64,000 bases of DNA, taken from Clarireedia homoeocarpa. Lineage: Eukaryota > Ascomycota > Leotiomycetes > Helotiales > Rutstroemiaceae. The translations under genes and the position numbers were made by a program. Of the stretch, positions 1-10,719 are shown in pieces. Location: contig LNKV01000023.1 of NCBI GenBank assembly GCA_001465935.1, positions 372,001 through 436,000 on the forward strand. Reading direction: 5' to 3'. Positions within the stretch are counted from its first letter, which is position 1, and each line of letters begins with the position of its first letter. Below the pieces are notes generated by a model that was not told where the DNA came from, made no database searches, and saw only the letters and a list, made by a program, of their open reading frames with translations.

Positions 1-431
1 TCTCTCTCATATATCTTACCCCTGCGTCAATGAACCTGCGGCCTTGTCGATCAAGGCTTTTGATAATTTTCTGTGTGGATTGAGGTTGCTCCTCCGAATC
101 CCATGCGGCAAGCTCAATCAGCGTGGACCAATGTTCCACCTATATCTCTATAACAGCTCTACGAGCTGAATATCCCCAATTGCACAAGCACGACTTAGTT
201 ACATTACAGCTTTACTGTACTCACTATATATATACTATACACCAAATCAAATAAACCAGTGTTTTGCTTCAAACACCCCTCATTGTTTATATTCCGTTCA
301 GACACTTAACTAACATAGTATCGAATCACCCTCTTAGTATTTAGGACTTCACAATTGCAAGAACCTGATCAGCCGGCGCGCTGAATGAGACACAAACACT
401 ATTTCTTCTGCATGCGAAAAGCGCTACTTTA
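1..431. other. Left-edge non-coding stretch
   Basis: No ORF or RNA gene could be supported here. It lies downstream of the minus-strand gene that ends at 432 and presumably holds its 3' UTR. Confidence 0.4.
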
Positions 432-1568
432 CTAATCTACTCCATTCATCTCCCCTTTCCCCAAACTTGCAGCTTCTAACTTTGCTAACTCAGCTCTAAT
501 TTCTCTTCTACTCGGCACAGGCCCAGGTCGAGCATTGGCGCCATGATATCTACAACTATGGAGAAGCCTCCCATTCAATTTCTTCTCAAACCAAGACCTG
601 GGTAGCCACTGATGATCTTTACTACAATATCTCATACGTTCTGTTGCATAGTGTGGATAACCGACTTGAGAATACTCGTCATCTGAATCGACCTTGATAA
701 ATTTAACACTATCTGCATCGTCTCCTGCTACCCTGCATTTAGCGTAAGGGTTTTGCTCGATGCGTGACGTTCGTGATTCAGGTTTGGAATGCCGCGGCTG
801 CTTCATCGCAATGTTTTGGTGTTGCGGCGGTTTTGGAGAGATCTTTTTGAAAATTTCCATGTTGCTTTGGGAGGGAAGTTCAATATCATTTTTTGCTTGT
901 GCTGGTGCGATTCTGGTCAGCACTTCGGTATCCGTGGATATTTCAGCGGCAGCTCTCTTCTTTGTAGGTTGCAGCTTTCGACCACTTCGACTGGTTTGTT
1001 TTGGAATGGTGAAGTTTGGCAGTGAGAGTGCTGCCAGAGGTTTACTCTGTGATGCAGATGGAGTAGGCGCGATTCCAAAACTGGGAGCTGGCATGTTTGG
1101 AAGCTTAGGCATATTAAATTTCTTAGGGTCTTTCTGAGTTGGCGCGATTCCACAACCGGGAGCTGATATGTTTGGAGTCTTGGGCATATTGGCCTCCTTT
1201 GGGTTCACTTTGATTGTTGTTTCCTCCTCATGTCCATCACTACTATCGGCAGAATGCGTCAATATAGCCTTGAGTTTTTCTTTCTTTTTTATAGTGAGTT
1301 TGATAATCATTCTTCCAGTTTTCGCCGGTGTAGGTTGCGTTTCTGTACGAGCTTCTGAATTTTTATTGCCCTTGTATGATGAATCGGATGAAGCATTTAG
1401 CGTCAGCGTCAGGGTTTCGAATGAGGAATCTGCTAACGCATGGCCGGAAGAAACTTCCGTTGCTTCGGGCTTGGGTGGAGGGGCTGGTGGAGGGGCTGGT
1501 GGAGGAAGTGTTTTCGACTTAAAGTAATCTTCTCTTGCTGCCAAAAGACTTATTTGCCTATCGTTCAT
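432..1568 (-). CDS. Hypothetical low-complexity protein, 378 aa
   Basis: I do not recognise this protein. It is one uninterrupted frame starting at a real ATG. The N-terminus has a proline run (PPPAPPPAPPPKP, residues ~22-34), followed by Lys-rich and Ser/Pro-rich low complexity. A 75-bp tandem duplication (1066-1115 and 1141-1190) encodes two copies of an NMPK-x-PN...GIAPT motif. The only ordered-looking part is the C-terminal ~60 residues, with paired Cys/His motifs (CSKDH and CRYH, about 25 residues apart) that could bind zinc; this is a guess from spacing. It is followed upstream by another unrecognised minus-strand gene, so the two may be neighbours in an accessory block. Confidence 0.6.
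   Translation of the reverse strand: MNDRQISLLAAREDYFKSKTLPPPAPPPAPPPKPEATEVSSGHALADSSFETLTLTLNASSDSSYKGNKNSEARTETQPTPAKTGRMIIKLTIKKKEKLKAILTHSADSSDGHEEETTIKVNPKEANMPKTPNISAPGCGIAPTQKDPKKFNMPKLPNMPAPSFGIAPTPSASQSKPLAALSLPNFTIPKQTSRSGRKLQPTKKRAAAEISTDTEVLTRIAPAQAKNDIELPSQSNMEIFKKISPKPPQHQNIAMKQPRHSKPESRTSRIEQNPYAKCRVAGDDADSVKFIKVDSDDEYSQVGYPHYATERMRYCSKDHQWLPRSWFEKKLNGRLLHSCRYHGANARPGPVPSRREIRAELAKLEAASLGKGEMNGVD
1066..1190 (-). repeat. 75-bp tandem duplication inside the 378-aa gene
   Basis: Two copies beginning ggcgcgattcca at 1066 and 1141 are clearly similar by eye and keep the reading frame, giving the repeated GIAPT-containing motif. Confidence 0.7.
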
Positions 1569-1694
1569 CTGAGGATTACCACGCTCTGTGAAACGAGTTA
1601 GCGAGGTGATCCTCTAGAACGCCAGGTATTGTCACATACTTAAATCCTCGTACCCCTCCATATCCATCTCGGAATACCGCTTTGCTGTACGTCA

Positions 1695-2664
1695 CTAAAT
1701 TAGCCCCATTTCAAGAGTGAAGTGATCGCACTCACGAGGGCGTAACACAAGACGGTCAAGCACAGCCTTTCTCGATATCTTATGCAGGATGAAGAGTTCC
1801 GTGTCCCTCAAGTTCACCAGAGCCAAGCCCTGGACTTTTGGGATGTGGTTGTAAATCATGAGTCCCGGACTGTATATGCGATTGCCAGCTTGCTGGAGCC
1901 TCGGGACGAAAATCTTGTAGACTCGATCCCCCAAATCTACATCCGCAAGCTTCCTAGCTGTTGACTCCTCCGTGTAAACAGAAAGCCATGGGCTGAGTTC
2001 GGCGTCCCGCGCGCGTCCAATGAAATCTGCGCATTCGGGGGTCCCCCAAGTCGGACATGGAGTTGAGGGATCTGGGGCTTGGAAGCCGGTTTGGCGAGGT
2101 AACTCGGTGGCTCCTTTGGGGTCTATATAATATATGATACTGGAGAGTTGACTCCATGGCATAGCACAATCTTCTAAGTCCTTTCGAATGTATGTATCTT
2201 CTTCCTCCTCCTCATCCTCTTCTCCGTCGTCGTTGGCATCACCAGAAACAGCCTCGAGTGTAAAAGATGATCCTTCTGAGCTTTCGGTACTGGATCTATT
2301 GCTCGATCCTGTTTCCGATGTATCGATTATAGGTTCTTTGGTCGCCAATTTCCGCACCATTATGGGTGAATTATCAGTATGCTGTATTAATGCGTGGAAA
2401 TGCTGTCTTTGCGTGTCGTGTATTGATGTGTAAAGAGCGCGATCATCGATTGGAACTCGAATCTGACCCACATGCTCATGGGAAGGGCCGTTGATGTAGT
2501 AGATGCATAATTGAATACGGGCAGAAGGAAATGAGAGATTGAGGACTACATTTGTTTGTGGGCGTACAGGATGAAAGACTGGGAAGGCGAAAGTGAATTA
2601 TAAACTTTCATAAGAGGAAAGAACGAGCAATTTCACTCGGTAATGCATGTTTTGACGTCTTCAT
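1695..2664 (-). CDS. Hypothetical acidic protein, likely 2 exons, ~303 aa
   Basis: I do not recognise the product. The clear frame runs from about 2578 to 1695 with a Ser-rich then Asp/Glu-rich stretch in the middle and an ordered C-terminal half rich in hydrophobic residues. The visible frame has no ATG at its 5' end but stays open upstream to about 2590, which suggests an upstream exon. One model that fits is exon 2664-2637 (ATG, 28 nt) spliced to 2578-1695, with donor GTGAAA and acceptor CAG; the joined length is 912 nt. The splice is a proposal. An alternative is a shorter protein beginning at an internal Met. No neighbour points to a function. Confidence 0.45.
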
Positions 2665-3378
2665 CTCACTGGCGCGTCAATCATTAATAGATAGTATATT
2701 CACTTGAATATTTCAGAAGTTTGGACGATAATATTGGCTTTTGATACAGACTCGTCTATGTTACGACGCTGATACTTGTCGGTTGGCTTAGTACAGCTGT
2801 GTGTGAAACCGATTCATGGCACTATACTTAGTCACAATGGGGCCCAAGTAAATGCAGTTGAATCGGTTCGAATTCTCTAAACTGGGTGGGAGGGAGAGCT
2901 GGACTATATAGACCTTCTCTCCCGTACTAATTACTATGCTACAGCGTGTATCCTATGTCCTGTAGTCTCTCTTCCGTAGTTCAGTGAATACACTGAACCG
3001 ACAATACTGCAGAGCCAATGGAATGATAGTGATCTGCAAGATTGGGAGCTTATATAAAGGAATTTATACCTTTTTTTACTGGAATACATAATATGGAGGG
3101 ATAGTGGAGCATTCCAGAAGGTTGGTGGCTTGTTTTTGACCCAATATTTCAGTATATCCTCAATATTACTCAGTTTGGCCAGTATCTACGTGAGTGAGTG
3201 ATATCATCTTTCCACAGACTTACGTATTATAACTTCGTTATCAGCCACCGTTTTACTACCGTAAATTAAGTCCTACACTGATCCTGAACTCCAAGCAATG
3301 ACTCCCAACGCCAAATATCCGCCCATGCCTCCTGGTTTCCGTCGCCAAATACTCCGAAACGTGCTTCACTATCAATAT
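2665..3378. other. Intergenic stretch with an LTR-like fragment
   Basis: Contains a candidate hairpin (accgattca near 2802 and tgaatcggt near 2862) and the LTR-like fragment at 2905-3003. No gene was supported. Confidence 0.4.
2905..3003 (-). repeat. LTR-like fragment, left inverted copy
   Basis: Read on the minus strand it begins TGTCGGTTCAGTG and is roughly 90% identical by eye, over about 99 bp, to the plus-strand copy at 8825-8922. Both begin with a short palindrome (GTTCAGTGTATTCACTGAAC) and end near a TATATAG/TCTATAT motif, as an LTR promoter might. Similarity stops sharply at both ends, so these are fragments or small solo elements. Confidence 0.6.
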
Positions 3379-6300
3379 TTACCACTCAATTCTCGACTCT
3401 CTCTCTTCTCTTGTTCCGTCATCCCTTGGGACAGATTTGTGGCATTTCACCATTATATAACGCTCTGGTATGTGGAACTCCATATTAACCAACTGGAAGC
3501 GCCTATCTTCCGGGATCATCCATAACTGATTGTTCTTCTCAAGAGATTCTTCACTTATATTGGTCGATGTGGTCTGTGAGGGAATCTCCAAGCCGTCTTC
3601 CTCGCAGCTGATAATCCATTCGCCGATCCTAGCACTCAAAAATCCATCCCATATACCCTCCCGTCTCGGAATTCTGAACAACAGATCTACCGCTTTTCTC
3701 CTAATATTAGGTTCTCTACATTTTGTAGCTACCACGTATAAAGATGGAATAATACCAATATCCAAACTGAATGGTAAATTTAGAGTGAAATTAGATCCTC
3801 TGTATCGTGTAACAATCTTTTCACCAGCTCGGATAATGTACTGGAATGCTGATATGAATTGATCGTAGACCATCTCGGAAACTGTAGTAACTGTAGAGAA
3901 TATAATCGCTGTAGCTTTAAGATGTGTAGCAAGGACTAAAGCTGCTCGATTTAGCACTTTTCCGCGAAAAGAAATTGGTTCCTCTAAAATAGGCTTATAG
4001 GCTCTTTCAAAGTCATCGAGTAGAGTAACATAGTAGGCGTATTGATGCGCGATCTCTTCGGGAGAATCACTTTTTGCACTATTATGCTTTCGGTTAAAAA
4101 GGGTACGTCGATAGTATCGCAGTACACGGTCCATTAAGAAGTCCCAGCAATATTGTGCTTCGGCGAAGTTGGTGAAAATTTGCGGTATGGGTATATGATG
4201 AGTAGAATGTATATCCCATAGCAAAGGAGGAATATCAGGTGTTATGCCGAAGAATGCTGTAGAGGAGTAGAATATTAATATAATTTATCTCAAAGCTGCA
4301 CACAAAATATATTTCATCTCTTTGTGTAGGATATTATTGACAAAGGCAAATTCCCCAACTATCAGTAGAAAAATTAAAAAAGACTTACAGTCTTGGCTAT
4401 TTAGACGAACGAAGACCTGTATTATATTTTCTTCCAGCGTGAAATTATACTGCAGAGTAGGAGGAGTAGGAGGAGAAGGAGGACTTCTTGATTGGAGAGG
4501 TTGTTTCTGTAGGTTCATAGCATCAAGGAGTGGACTGAGGTCTTGGTGAATTGGTGTAGATAGTCTGCTCAACGACCGATCCTCAGTATCGGTGTTGGTA
4601 TCAGCTGAAAAGCGACGAGATTTTGATCCTGATTTGAGAGCGTAATAACTTCTGAAAAGCTTTAGACCGTTATGTATTTGCTGCGCTGATGTACGATAGC
4701 TTCCTTGGAATGTTTCAAAGTATACAAATAATAGATAAGTTATTAGAGCTGTTATCAACTGAAAATCCGTAAAAATGGACATGGTTTGCAGCTTTTGCTT
4801 TAATGCTTGAATAGCTTTCAAGTGCTGAGCTATAGCAAACTCGTGGTGATTTCTATCAAGATTCTGAATAACTTTAACTTTAAGTTGTGGCCTTAGACCA
4901 CTTCCAAGACTTCTGTTGAGAGCACCAATAGCAATTATTGCATGTCTTATAGAAGTAATGCTTTGAGACTCTTCGAGAATATGATTCCAGAAAGCTGGAC
5001 CTAAATGACCCGGTAGTTGATGAACTGTTCGCTCACAAAAGTATTGAAGGTATTGGGATTCTTCGTCAGTGGCTTGTAGAGATACACTAGGAGTATAAAA
5101 GTCTACAGCTAGGATTCGAGGTTGGATAGATATCATACTTCCTCGAGATAGCATCTCAAGAAAATATACATCGCACATACGTCCAATATTTTGGCATCTA
5201 AGGCATATAGGTTTTGTTCCTAGTGCGTAGGTTAATCGAATAGAAGTCTATGTAAACAGAAGAAGAAGAAGAAAAGATAGGGTATAGAAAGGTACAGTCA
5301 TCGCAACATTGAAAGAGATCAAGGCGTGTAAAAGGTATATGTAAACAGGGGAAACCTACCATCACATTTGACGCGACGAATCCTGAGAATGCATGTTAGT
5401 AGTGGCGCGATTAGGGTATGCTGATCATATCAAGGGAACGTACTTGCATGGAGTGCAGCATAACTTAACCTTAGGCTTGCTTGCCCGAATCCTTTGAATC
5501 CCTCGTGATTGATCATCTGCAGCGGTATACCTGGCTGTGGAGAGCTCCAATTCTAGATCGCATTTAATCTTCGCGTCTGCGAGAATCATGTAGGCTGGAA
5601 CAATGTATGCGACGCCAGATTCAGGACAGCCAGATACGATATGACCGAAGAGATTGCCGCTTTCAGCCTCAACAACCCAAGATCCGCAGTCTCCTTCAGC
5701 AAGTTTTCCATCCAGTCTTACTGTCCAAAGTTCGTTTTGCCTGGTAGAGCCTCGCTGTATAATAAATGACGGAGTACCAGAAACCGTACCCTTAAGCAGT
5801 CCCGCAGAACCTGTGACCGCAAAGACGTTTGCGTTCAATGCAAGACTGTTGACAACTTTCTCAGGATACAAACTTCCCTGTGCCAGCGAGTGACTTAAAG
5901 GAATCCGATTGAAGGTTCGAAGATTCATTTTACTGATTTCAATCAAAGCGTAATCGAGTTCTGGCGACTGTATGAAGATATGACCTATATCCTCAAAGTT
6001 ATGGCTTGGATCGTCTAAAGGCGCAGTATCTGCGTTCTTAGAACTTTTCACGGTATCAATTTCCATAGTCAATGCCTCTTCACAGCTTTCTCTGCATGAT
6101 GCAACGTCAAGGTGAGGTGCAAGAGATGGGGGAGTATCCATTGTTGTTTCAATGTCATCTGAACTCGCGTACTCATGAGCTTCAGGCGTAACGCTTCCTC
6201 TGCTGGTTATCTCGACACAGTCCCCGCCTTCCTCGTTCCAATAATGGCTCTCGTCAATATCAAAATCGAAGTCACTGTCGGAGTCTTCCGTGATACTGGT

Positions 6301-6981
6301 GGCAGAAGGACCAATAGTGGGTATGAAGGCATGGGCAACGGTCAAGTAGAAAAATCGATCCCCCGACCGAAGAATCCCGCCAGCAGTAGCTTTTCTGAAA
6401 GGCGGGGTATTTTCTTCAGTGCTTAAGAAGATTCGTGAGCCACAAACAACGTCCGACGCCTCCCGGAAAATCCTTCCAAGACAAGGTCTATCCTCCTCAC
6501 CCTGATCCGAGGGCAGAAAATTTGTGTTACTAGAGTAAAGCCATTGTGGTATTGCGCGATTTTCACCTGACAACTGAACAAGCCTGTCAAAATCAGGAGG
6601 GCGCGAACAATCTCCAACCCTCACACCTGGGTATCTGTCTAAAATTCCGCTCTCTACAACGGTCTTTTTTATATCCTTTCGGCAATCCTCCTCCTTGCTA
6701 CAAAACATAATCGTAGGCTCTGCAGTTTCCCTTGCTCGACCAATCATATACATTGTCCATGTTACCGGCTTGGTGACAGGATTACTGTGCTTTTCGAGGT
6801 GTTCCTTGATTTCTTCTGCGATTTGGATGAAAGTTTGCCTAGCAGGACCCAAGGCCTCCCAACAGGAATGATATCTCCCCATCTTCCTGTAATATACACC
6901 AGTTGATTCTTGCGGGTTTGGCCAGCAGCATTTATTCCGCTTTAGTAGCTTTGACCATGAACTTGTGCTGTTTTGATTCAT
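3379..6981 (-). CDS. Trypsin-like protease / Zn2Cys6 regulator fusion, 4 exons, 1089 aa
   Basis: Exons 6981-5444, 5382-5360, 5219-4389 and 4256-3379 give 3270 nt. Residues ~175-475 look like a trypsin-fold serine protease: TVAHAF (His217), DYAL (Asp343) and GDCGSW (Ser434). With no stop or new ATG near the join, the frame runs into a fungal Zn2Cys6 cluster, CTPCKIRRVKC then CLRC and GRMC, split over three exons; the 23-nt exon 2 carries IRRVKCD. The rest resembles the fungal transcription-factor middle-homology region (residues ~560-1089). The first exon's open frame ends only inside intron 1, so the CTPC half makes no sense unless spliced. Alternatives: an internal Met (residue 465) starting a plain regulator about 44 residues before the cluster, or separate transcripts. 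Targets are unknown. Confidence 0.7.
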
Positions 6982-7371
6982 GGCGCTTTAGGCAAACCAA
7001 TCGAAAAGTAATGAGTTTATTATTGGGGCCCAACAACGTTGCAAAGAGGTTACCGATATTCACATCGCGCCCACAAACATATGGACAGAGTAAAGGGAGT
7101 GAAAATCAGAAAGAGGCTCCAGAAAAGCAGTCTAATATGGGCTGTGTGCTGGCAGCGTAGGAAAAGGAGGCGCAGTAAGTGTTACAGTACACTGCATAGG
7201 ACTTGTAGGTGAGTGGTGGTACCCTCTTATCGTGTGGTAAAGGTCTATATAGCAACAGCGAAAACTTTTTCAAATTACATCTGAAGTCCTCCAGAGAAAA
7301 CATCTTTTTCAAGCCTTAAGGCTGTATTTGGAGACGATTCTTAAACACAAAACCACGCGTAGCTGTGCAAC
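6982..7371. promoter_or_regulatory. Divergent promoter between the protease-Zn2Cys6 gene and the 366-aa gene
   Basis: The start codons at 6981 (minus) and 7372 (plus) are 390 bp apart and face away from each other, so this stretch must hold both promoters. I see no clear operator. Confidence 0.5.
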
Positions 7372-8472
7372 ATGCAGCAAGCAGCTCAAGATTCCCTGGA
7401 CAGTTGGATGCACCTTACTCCGATTAGCGTTGACACAAAGTGTGAGATTTTAAACAATCTCTGGAATCTTCACTTGGATCCGGAACAGTTCTATACTAGT
7501 GACCTTGACTACGATATATACTTTGCATACTATACTGAACAGTACAACGATGCTTTGCATGATGGTGGACGACACATTTCACTTAGAACGCATCGAGATA
7601 TCATTGATATTGCGGGCTATATCAAAACTTCAACAAGCCGCGAAAACATTGTACGGATCCTACATTTAAAATTGCCAACGCCGTTACCCCCTGATCACGA
7701 AGAGCTCGTGAATGCATCAATTGACCTTACTGTCCGACTGCTTCTTATGATGAACTTTGGGTGTCTCCAATACGGGTTCACGGGTCGGAAGCAACTTTTA
7801 TGGATGGAAGAATCATTGGGAAAAAATGTGGATGAATATTTCAGCGCTTCTTCTGGTTCCAGCCAGGAAAGAACGAGGTTGGAAAGGGTATTCAACGCTT
7901 ATAATTTAGAGCGTATCGCTGGAATACAAATTGAGTGGACAATGAATCTTGCAGATCATCTACAGCTGATAGATGAAGAGAATAAAGTATTCATCTTTTA
8001 CTATGCTTCATTTTTGGAGTGCCAGTTGACGAAGTATGTACTGCATTTCAACTTCATTGAGATAATAGCTGACTGGAATAGTACTATATTCCCAAAAGGA
8101 TTTATAGAGGAAACATTGCGAACTATCGGTCTCCTTTTCCCTCAAACAGAGAAACAAACCAAGCAATGGTTCAAGAAGAAATGCTTGTGCCAACTTCATC
8201 TTGACAAAAGAGTACTGAAGTGTGGTCGACTGAGAACAGAAAATAGGCAGATAGAGGATTTTAGATTCTGGCGCGAACGACTTGTGATTTTAAAGCAGTT
8301 CTTCGATGAAGCAGAACCAAGTACTATTTCTCAGTGGTGGTGTGATAGACGAAAGCGAGTACAATGGTACACTTTCTGGGTTGCAATACTAGTTTTAATT
8401 CTTACTATTTTCTTTGGAGTCATTCAATGCGTGGAAGGAGCTTTGCAGGTATATAAAGCATTTAATATTTAG
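7372..8472 (+). CDS. Membrane-anchored fungal-specific protein, 366 aa
   Basis: A single-exon gene of unknown function. It starts with an ATG after a leader without upstream coding. Most of the protein is mixed alpha-helical, hydrophilic sequence without motifs I can name. The C-terminus has one strong membrane segment (about residues 328-350) preceded by WWCDRRKRVQWYTFW and followed by a short tail, as expected for a tail-anchored protein whose bulk lies in the cytosol. The closing pattern (QWYTFW, then a TM segment, then EGALQVYKA) is one I associate with a multi-copy family of filamentous fungi; that is memory, not a search. It is divergently paired with the protease-Zn2Cys6 gene and lies inside the same pair of inverted LTR-like fragments. 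Confidence 0.75.
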   Translation: MQQAAQDSLDSWMHLTPISVDTKCEILNNLWNLHLDPEQFYTSDLDYDIYFAYYTEQYNDALHDGGRHISLRTHRDIIDIAGYIKTSTSRENIVRILHLKLPTPLPPDHEELVNASIDLTVRLLLMMNFGCLQYGFTGRKQLLWMEESLGKNVDEYFSASSGSSQERTRLERVFNAYNLERIAGIQIEWTMNLADHLQLIDEENKVFIFYYASFLECQLTKYVLHFNFIEIIADWNSTIFPKGFIEETLRTIGLLFPQTEKQTKQWFKKKCLCQLHLDKRVLKCGRLRTENRQIEDFRFWRERLVILKQFFDEAEPSTISQWWCDRRKRVQWYTFWVAILVLILTIFFGVIQCVEGALQVYKAFNI

Positions 8473-8697
8473 ACGGAAGAAGCACGAATCATATCCAGCT
8501 ATCGAAACTATTCGATTTACCTCATAAAAAGCTAAGCCGTATAGCTGCTGCAAATCTATATAATATAATAACGACGTCTAGCATGTTCGCGTCGTATCGA
8601 CAACCAGCTCGGATGACAACTAATAACTAAAAGCCTCTCGGGTGTTGCCACTCGGCATGACAGGCACCTCCTATCTCACCGTCAGCATAAAGTAACT

Positions 8698-8780
8698 TTG
8701 TCTGTCTAGAATCATACGATAGGTAAATACCTACTTTATCTGTCTAGAATCATACGAAGTACTATAGGTAAATACCTAAG
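8698..8780. repeat. Imperfect ~37-bp tandem duplication
   Basis: The unit TCTGTCTAGAATCATACGA followed by TAGGTAAATACCTA occurs twice; the second copy has a small insertion between the two parts. Confidence 0.7.
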
Positions 8781-8824
8781 ATGTGCCCAACACCACTTTG
8801 CCATAAGGGCTATAAGTTAGTTAT

Positions 8825-8922
8825 TGTCGGTTCAGTGTATTCACTGAACTACGGGAGAGATACTACAGGACATTGGATACGCGCTGTCGTATAGTAGTTA
8901 GTACAGGAGAGAGGGTCTATAT
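8825..8922 (+). repeat. LTR-like fragment, right inverted copy
   Basis: Plus-strand partner of the fragment at 2905-3003, starting TGTCGGTTCAGTG. The pair brackets the protease-Zn2Cys6 and 366-aa genes in inverted orientation. Confidence 0.6.
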
Positions 8923-9096
8923 CCCCGCAGATGACGAATTTCCATGCCCCGCTCTCGGTCCTTTTACCCCACCATGAATTTATCAGCACAGCTTAATAAT
9001 GAATATACAGGAAGCTCATAAATACCCCTCCTTTCCTACCTTACCTAGTAACCATGTAAACATTCTATCCCAATCGCTCTATCAGCCCCGCGCTAC

Positions 9097-10537
9097 ATGT
9101 CTCTACGTCTACCAATTTCAGTCCGTCTCCTCCGCACACGACTTCAATTCCAATCTCAATCGCACATCCAAGCCCCCGCACGCCTGCATCAACTTTCATC
9201 TCATTTCCATCCGCTGCATAGTAGTAAGATTGCACACACCGCGATCCGCAGCATGGCGACCAGCGAAATCCCCAAGACGATGAAAGCCATTGTCATTGAG
9301 AAGACGGGCGGAGTCGAGGTCTTGGAATACAGAACTGATCATCCGGTTCCGACGCCCAAGGAAGGCGAGGTGTTGGTTAAGAATGATTTTATCGGGATTA
9401 ATTATATCGATACGTAGGTTATGGCGTCCATGTTTTTTTTTTAATTGAATTTCGAACATAATTCATGCATGCACGACTTTCTTCTTTCCTTGAAACTGCG
9501 CCAACATAAACCTGGATACAAAGCTAGTTATGGATATAATGTAAAATGAGAAAAAAGATCAATTAAAATGCTAACGAAAGCCCTCCCCCTCCTTTCTAGT
9601 TACTTCCGCACCGGGCTCTACCCCTCCCCCAAACCCGAAATCCTCGGCCGCGAAGCAGAAGGCACCATAGTAGCACTCGGCCCCAACACGGATACGGCGT
9701 CCCTCTCCGTCGGCGACCGCGTGGTATGGATGGGCACGAGCGCCTACGCCGAGTACACCGCGACGCCCGCCGCAAAAGTGCACACGGTGCCATCCGGGCT
9801 CGAGCCCGGCATCGCCGCCGCCGCACTCCTCCAGGGTCTTACCGCTCTGACTCTCATCCGGGAAGCGTACCATGTGCAGAAGGGCGATTGGATTCTGGTG
9901 CATGCTGCCGCGGGCGGAGTAGGACTGTGGCTGTGTCAGCTGTTGAGAGTGGTGGGGGCGAAGGTCATCGCGACTGCGAGCACGGCGGAGAAATTAGAGT
10001 TGGCGAAAACGAATGGCGCGGACGTGGGGGTGAATTATAAGGAGGAGGATGTGACGAAGAGGGTGTTGGAGATTACGGGTGGAGAGGGAGTGAGAGCAGT
10101 GTTTGATAGTGTGGGCAAGGATATGTTTGAGAGTGATTTGGAGGTTGTGGCGAGGAAGGGATCGATTATTAGTTTTGGCAATGCGGTACGTATCTGACTT
10201 CACTTTTTCCCCCCCTATTTTCCCTTCTCTGGGGGGGTTTTTTTTTGGAGCTGGGACTTTGGCTGACTTTGAGGGTGATCGATAGTCCGGCGCTGTCCCC
10301 CCTTTCTCGATTTCCCGCTTATCTCCCAAGAATCTGAAGGTTATGCGGCCCACACTTTTCTCCTTTATTCAAACGAGAGAAGAGTTTGAGGGTTACGTAG
10401 CCGAACTTTTCGATTTCATTATCAAGGACAAACTGAACGTTAGGATACACGAGATTTACCCGTTGCAGGAAGTTGCGAGAGCTCATAGCGACCTTGAGGG
10501 ACGAAAAACCACAGGAAAGTTGCTCTTGAAGCCATAG
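9097..10537 (+). CDS. ZTA1: NADPH:quinone oxidoreductase (zeta-crystallin type), 3 exons, 384 aa
   Basis: Exons 9097-9413, 9600-10185 and 10286-10537 give 1155 nt. The protein is a zinc-free medium-chain dehydrogenase/reductase: an N-terminal catalytic fold starting MKAIVIEKTGG, the substrate-domain run GREAEGTIVALG, the NADPH-binding Rossmann stretch HAAAGGVGLWLCQL and the C-terminal HSDLEGRKTTGKLLL typical of quinone reductases. It is expected to reduce quinones with NADPH by one electron. Two in-frame starts are visible: 9097 adds a 52-residue leader with many Arg/Ser/His and no acidic residue, which looks like a mitochondrial presequence, while 9253 (MATSEIPK) would give a cytosolic form. 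The gene converges on the epimerase gene, with 182 bp between stops. Confidence 0.9.
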
Positions 10538-10719
10538 ATGAGAGGATGAAAGCAAGAAAGGATTGATAGCAAATAATTCATTCTAAAGTGCGAAAAGCAA
10601 TATAATATGCAGTTTTTTGATATCTAATTGGGTCGTCCGAAAATGCAAATAGTGGTCAACTGCCAAGAACCATGGGCAAGGTATAAAGAAGGAATGAAGA
10701 AAAAAGACTAGCAACAACT

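Larger units (their letters stand above)
8473..9096. other. Intergenic stretch with repeat debris
   Basis: Holds the direct duplication at 8698-8780 and the LTR-like fragment at 8825-8922. No gene was supported. Confidence 0.4.

Noticed and set aside
1168..1527. Plus-strand ORF with a GGGAGGGAGGG glycine run
   Set aside because: It is the antisense reading of the proline run of the minus-strand 378-aa gene.
2862..2876. GGTTCGAATTC, a tRNA B-box-like match
   Set aside because: No matching A box, acceptor stem or anticodon arm could be folded around it.
9571..9903. Minus-strand ORFs over the quinone reductase exon
   Set aside because: Shadows of a GC-rich coding exon whose plus-strand product is a clear enzyme.
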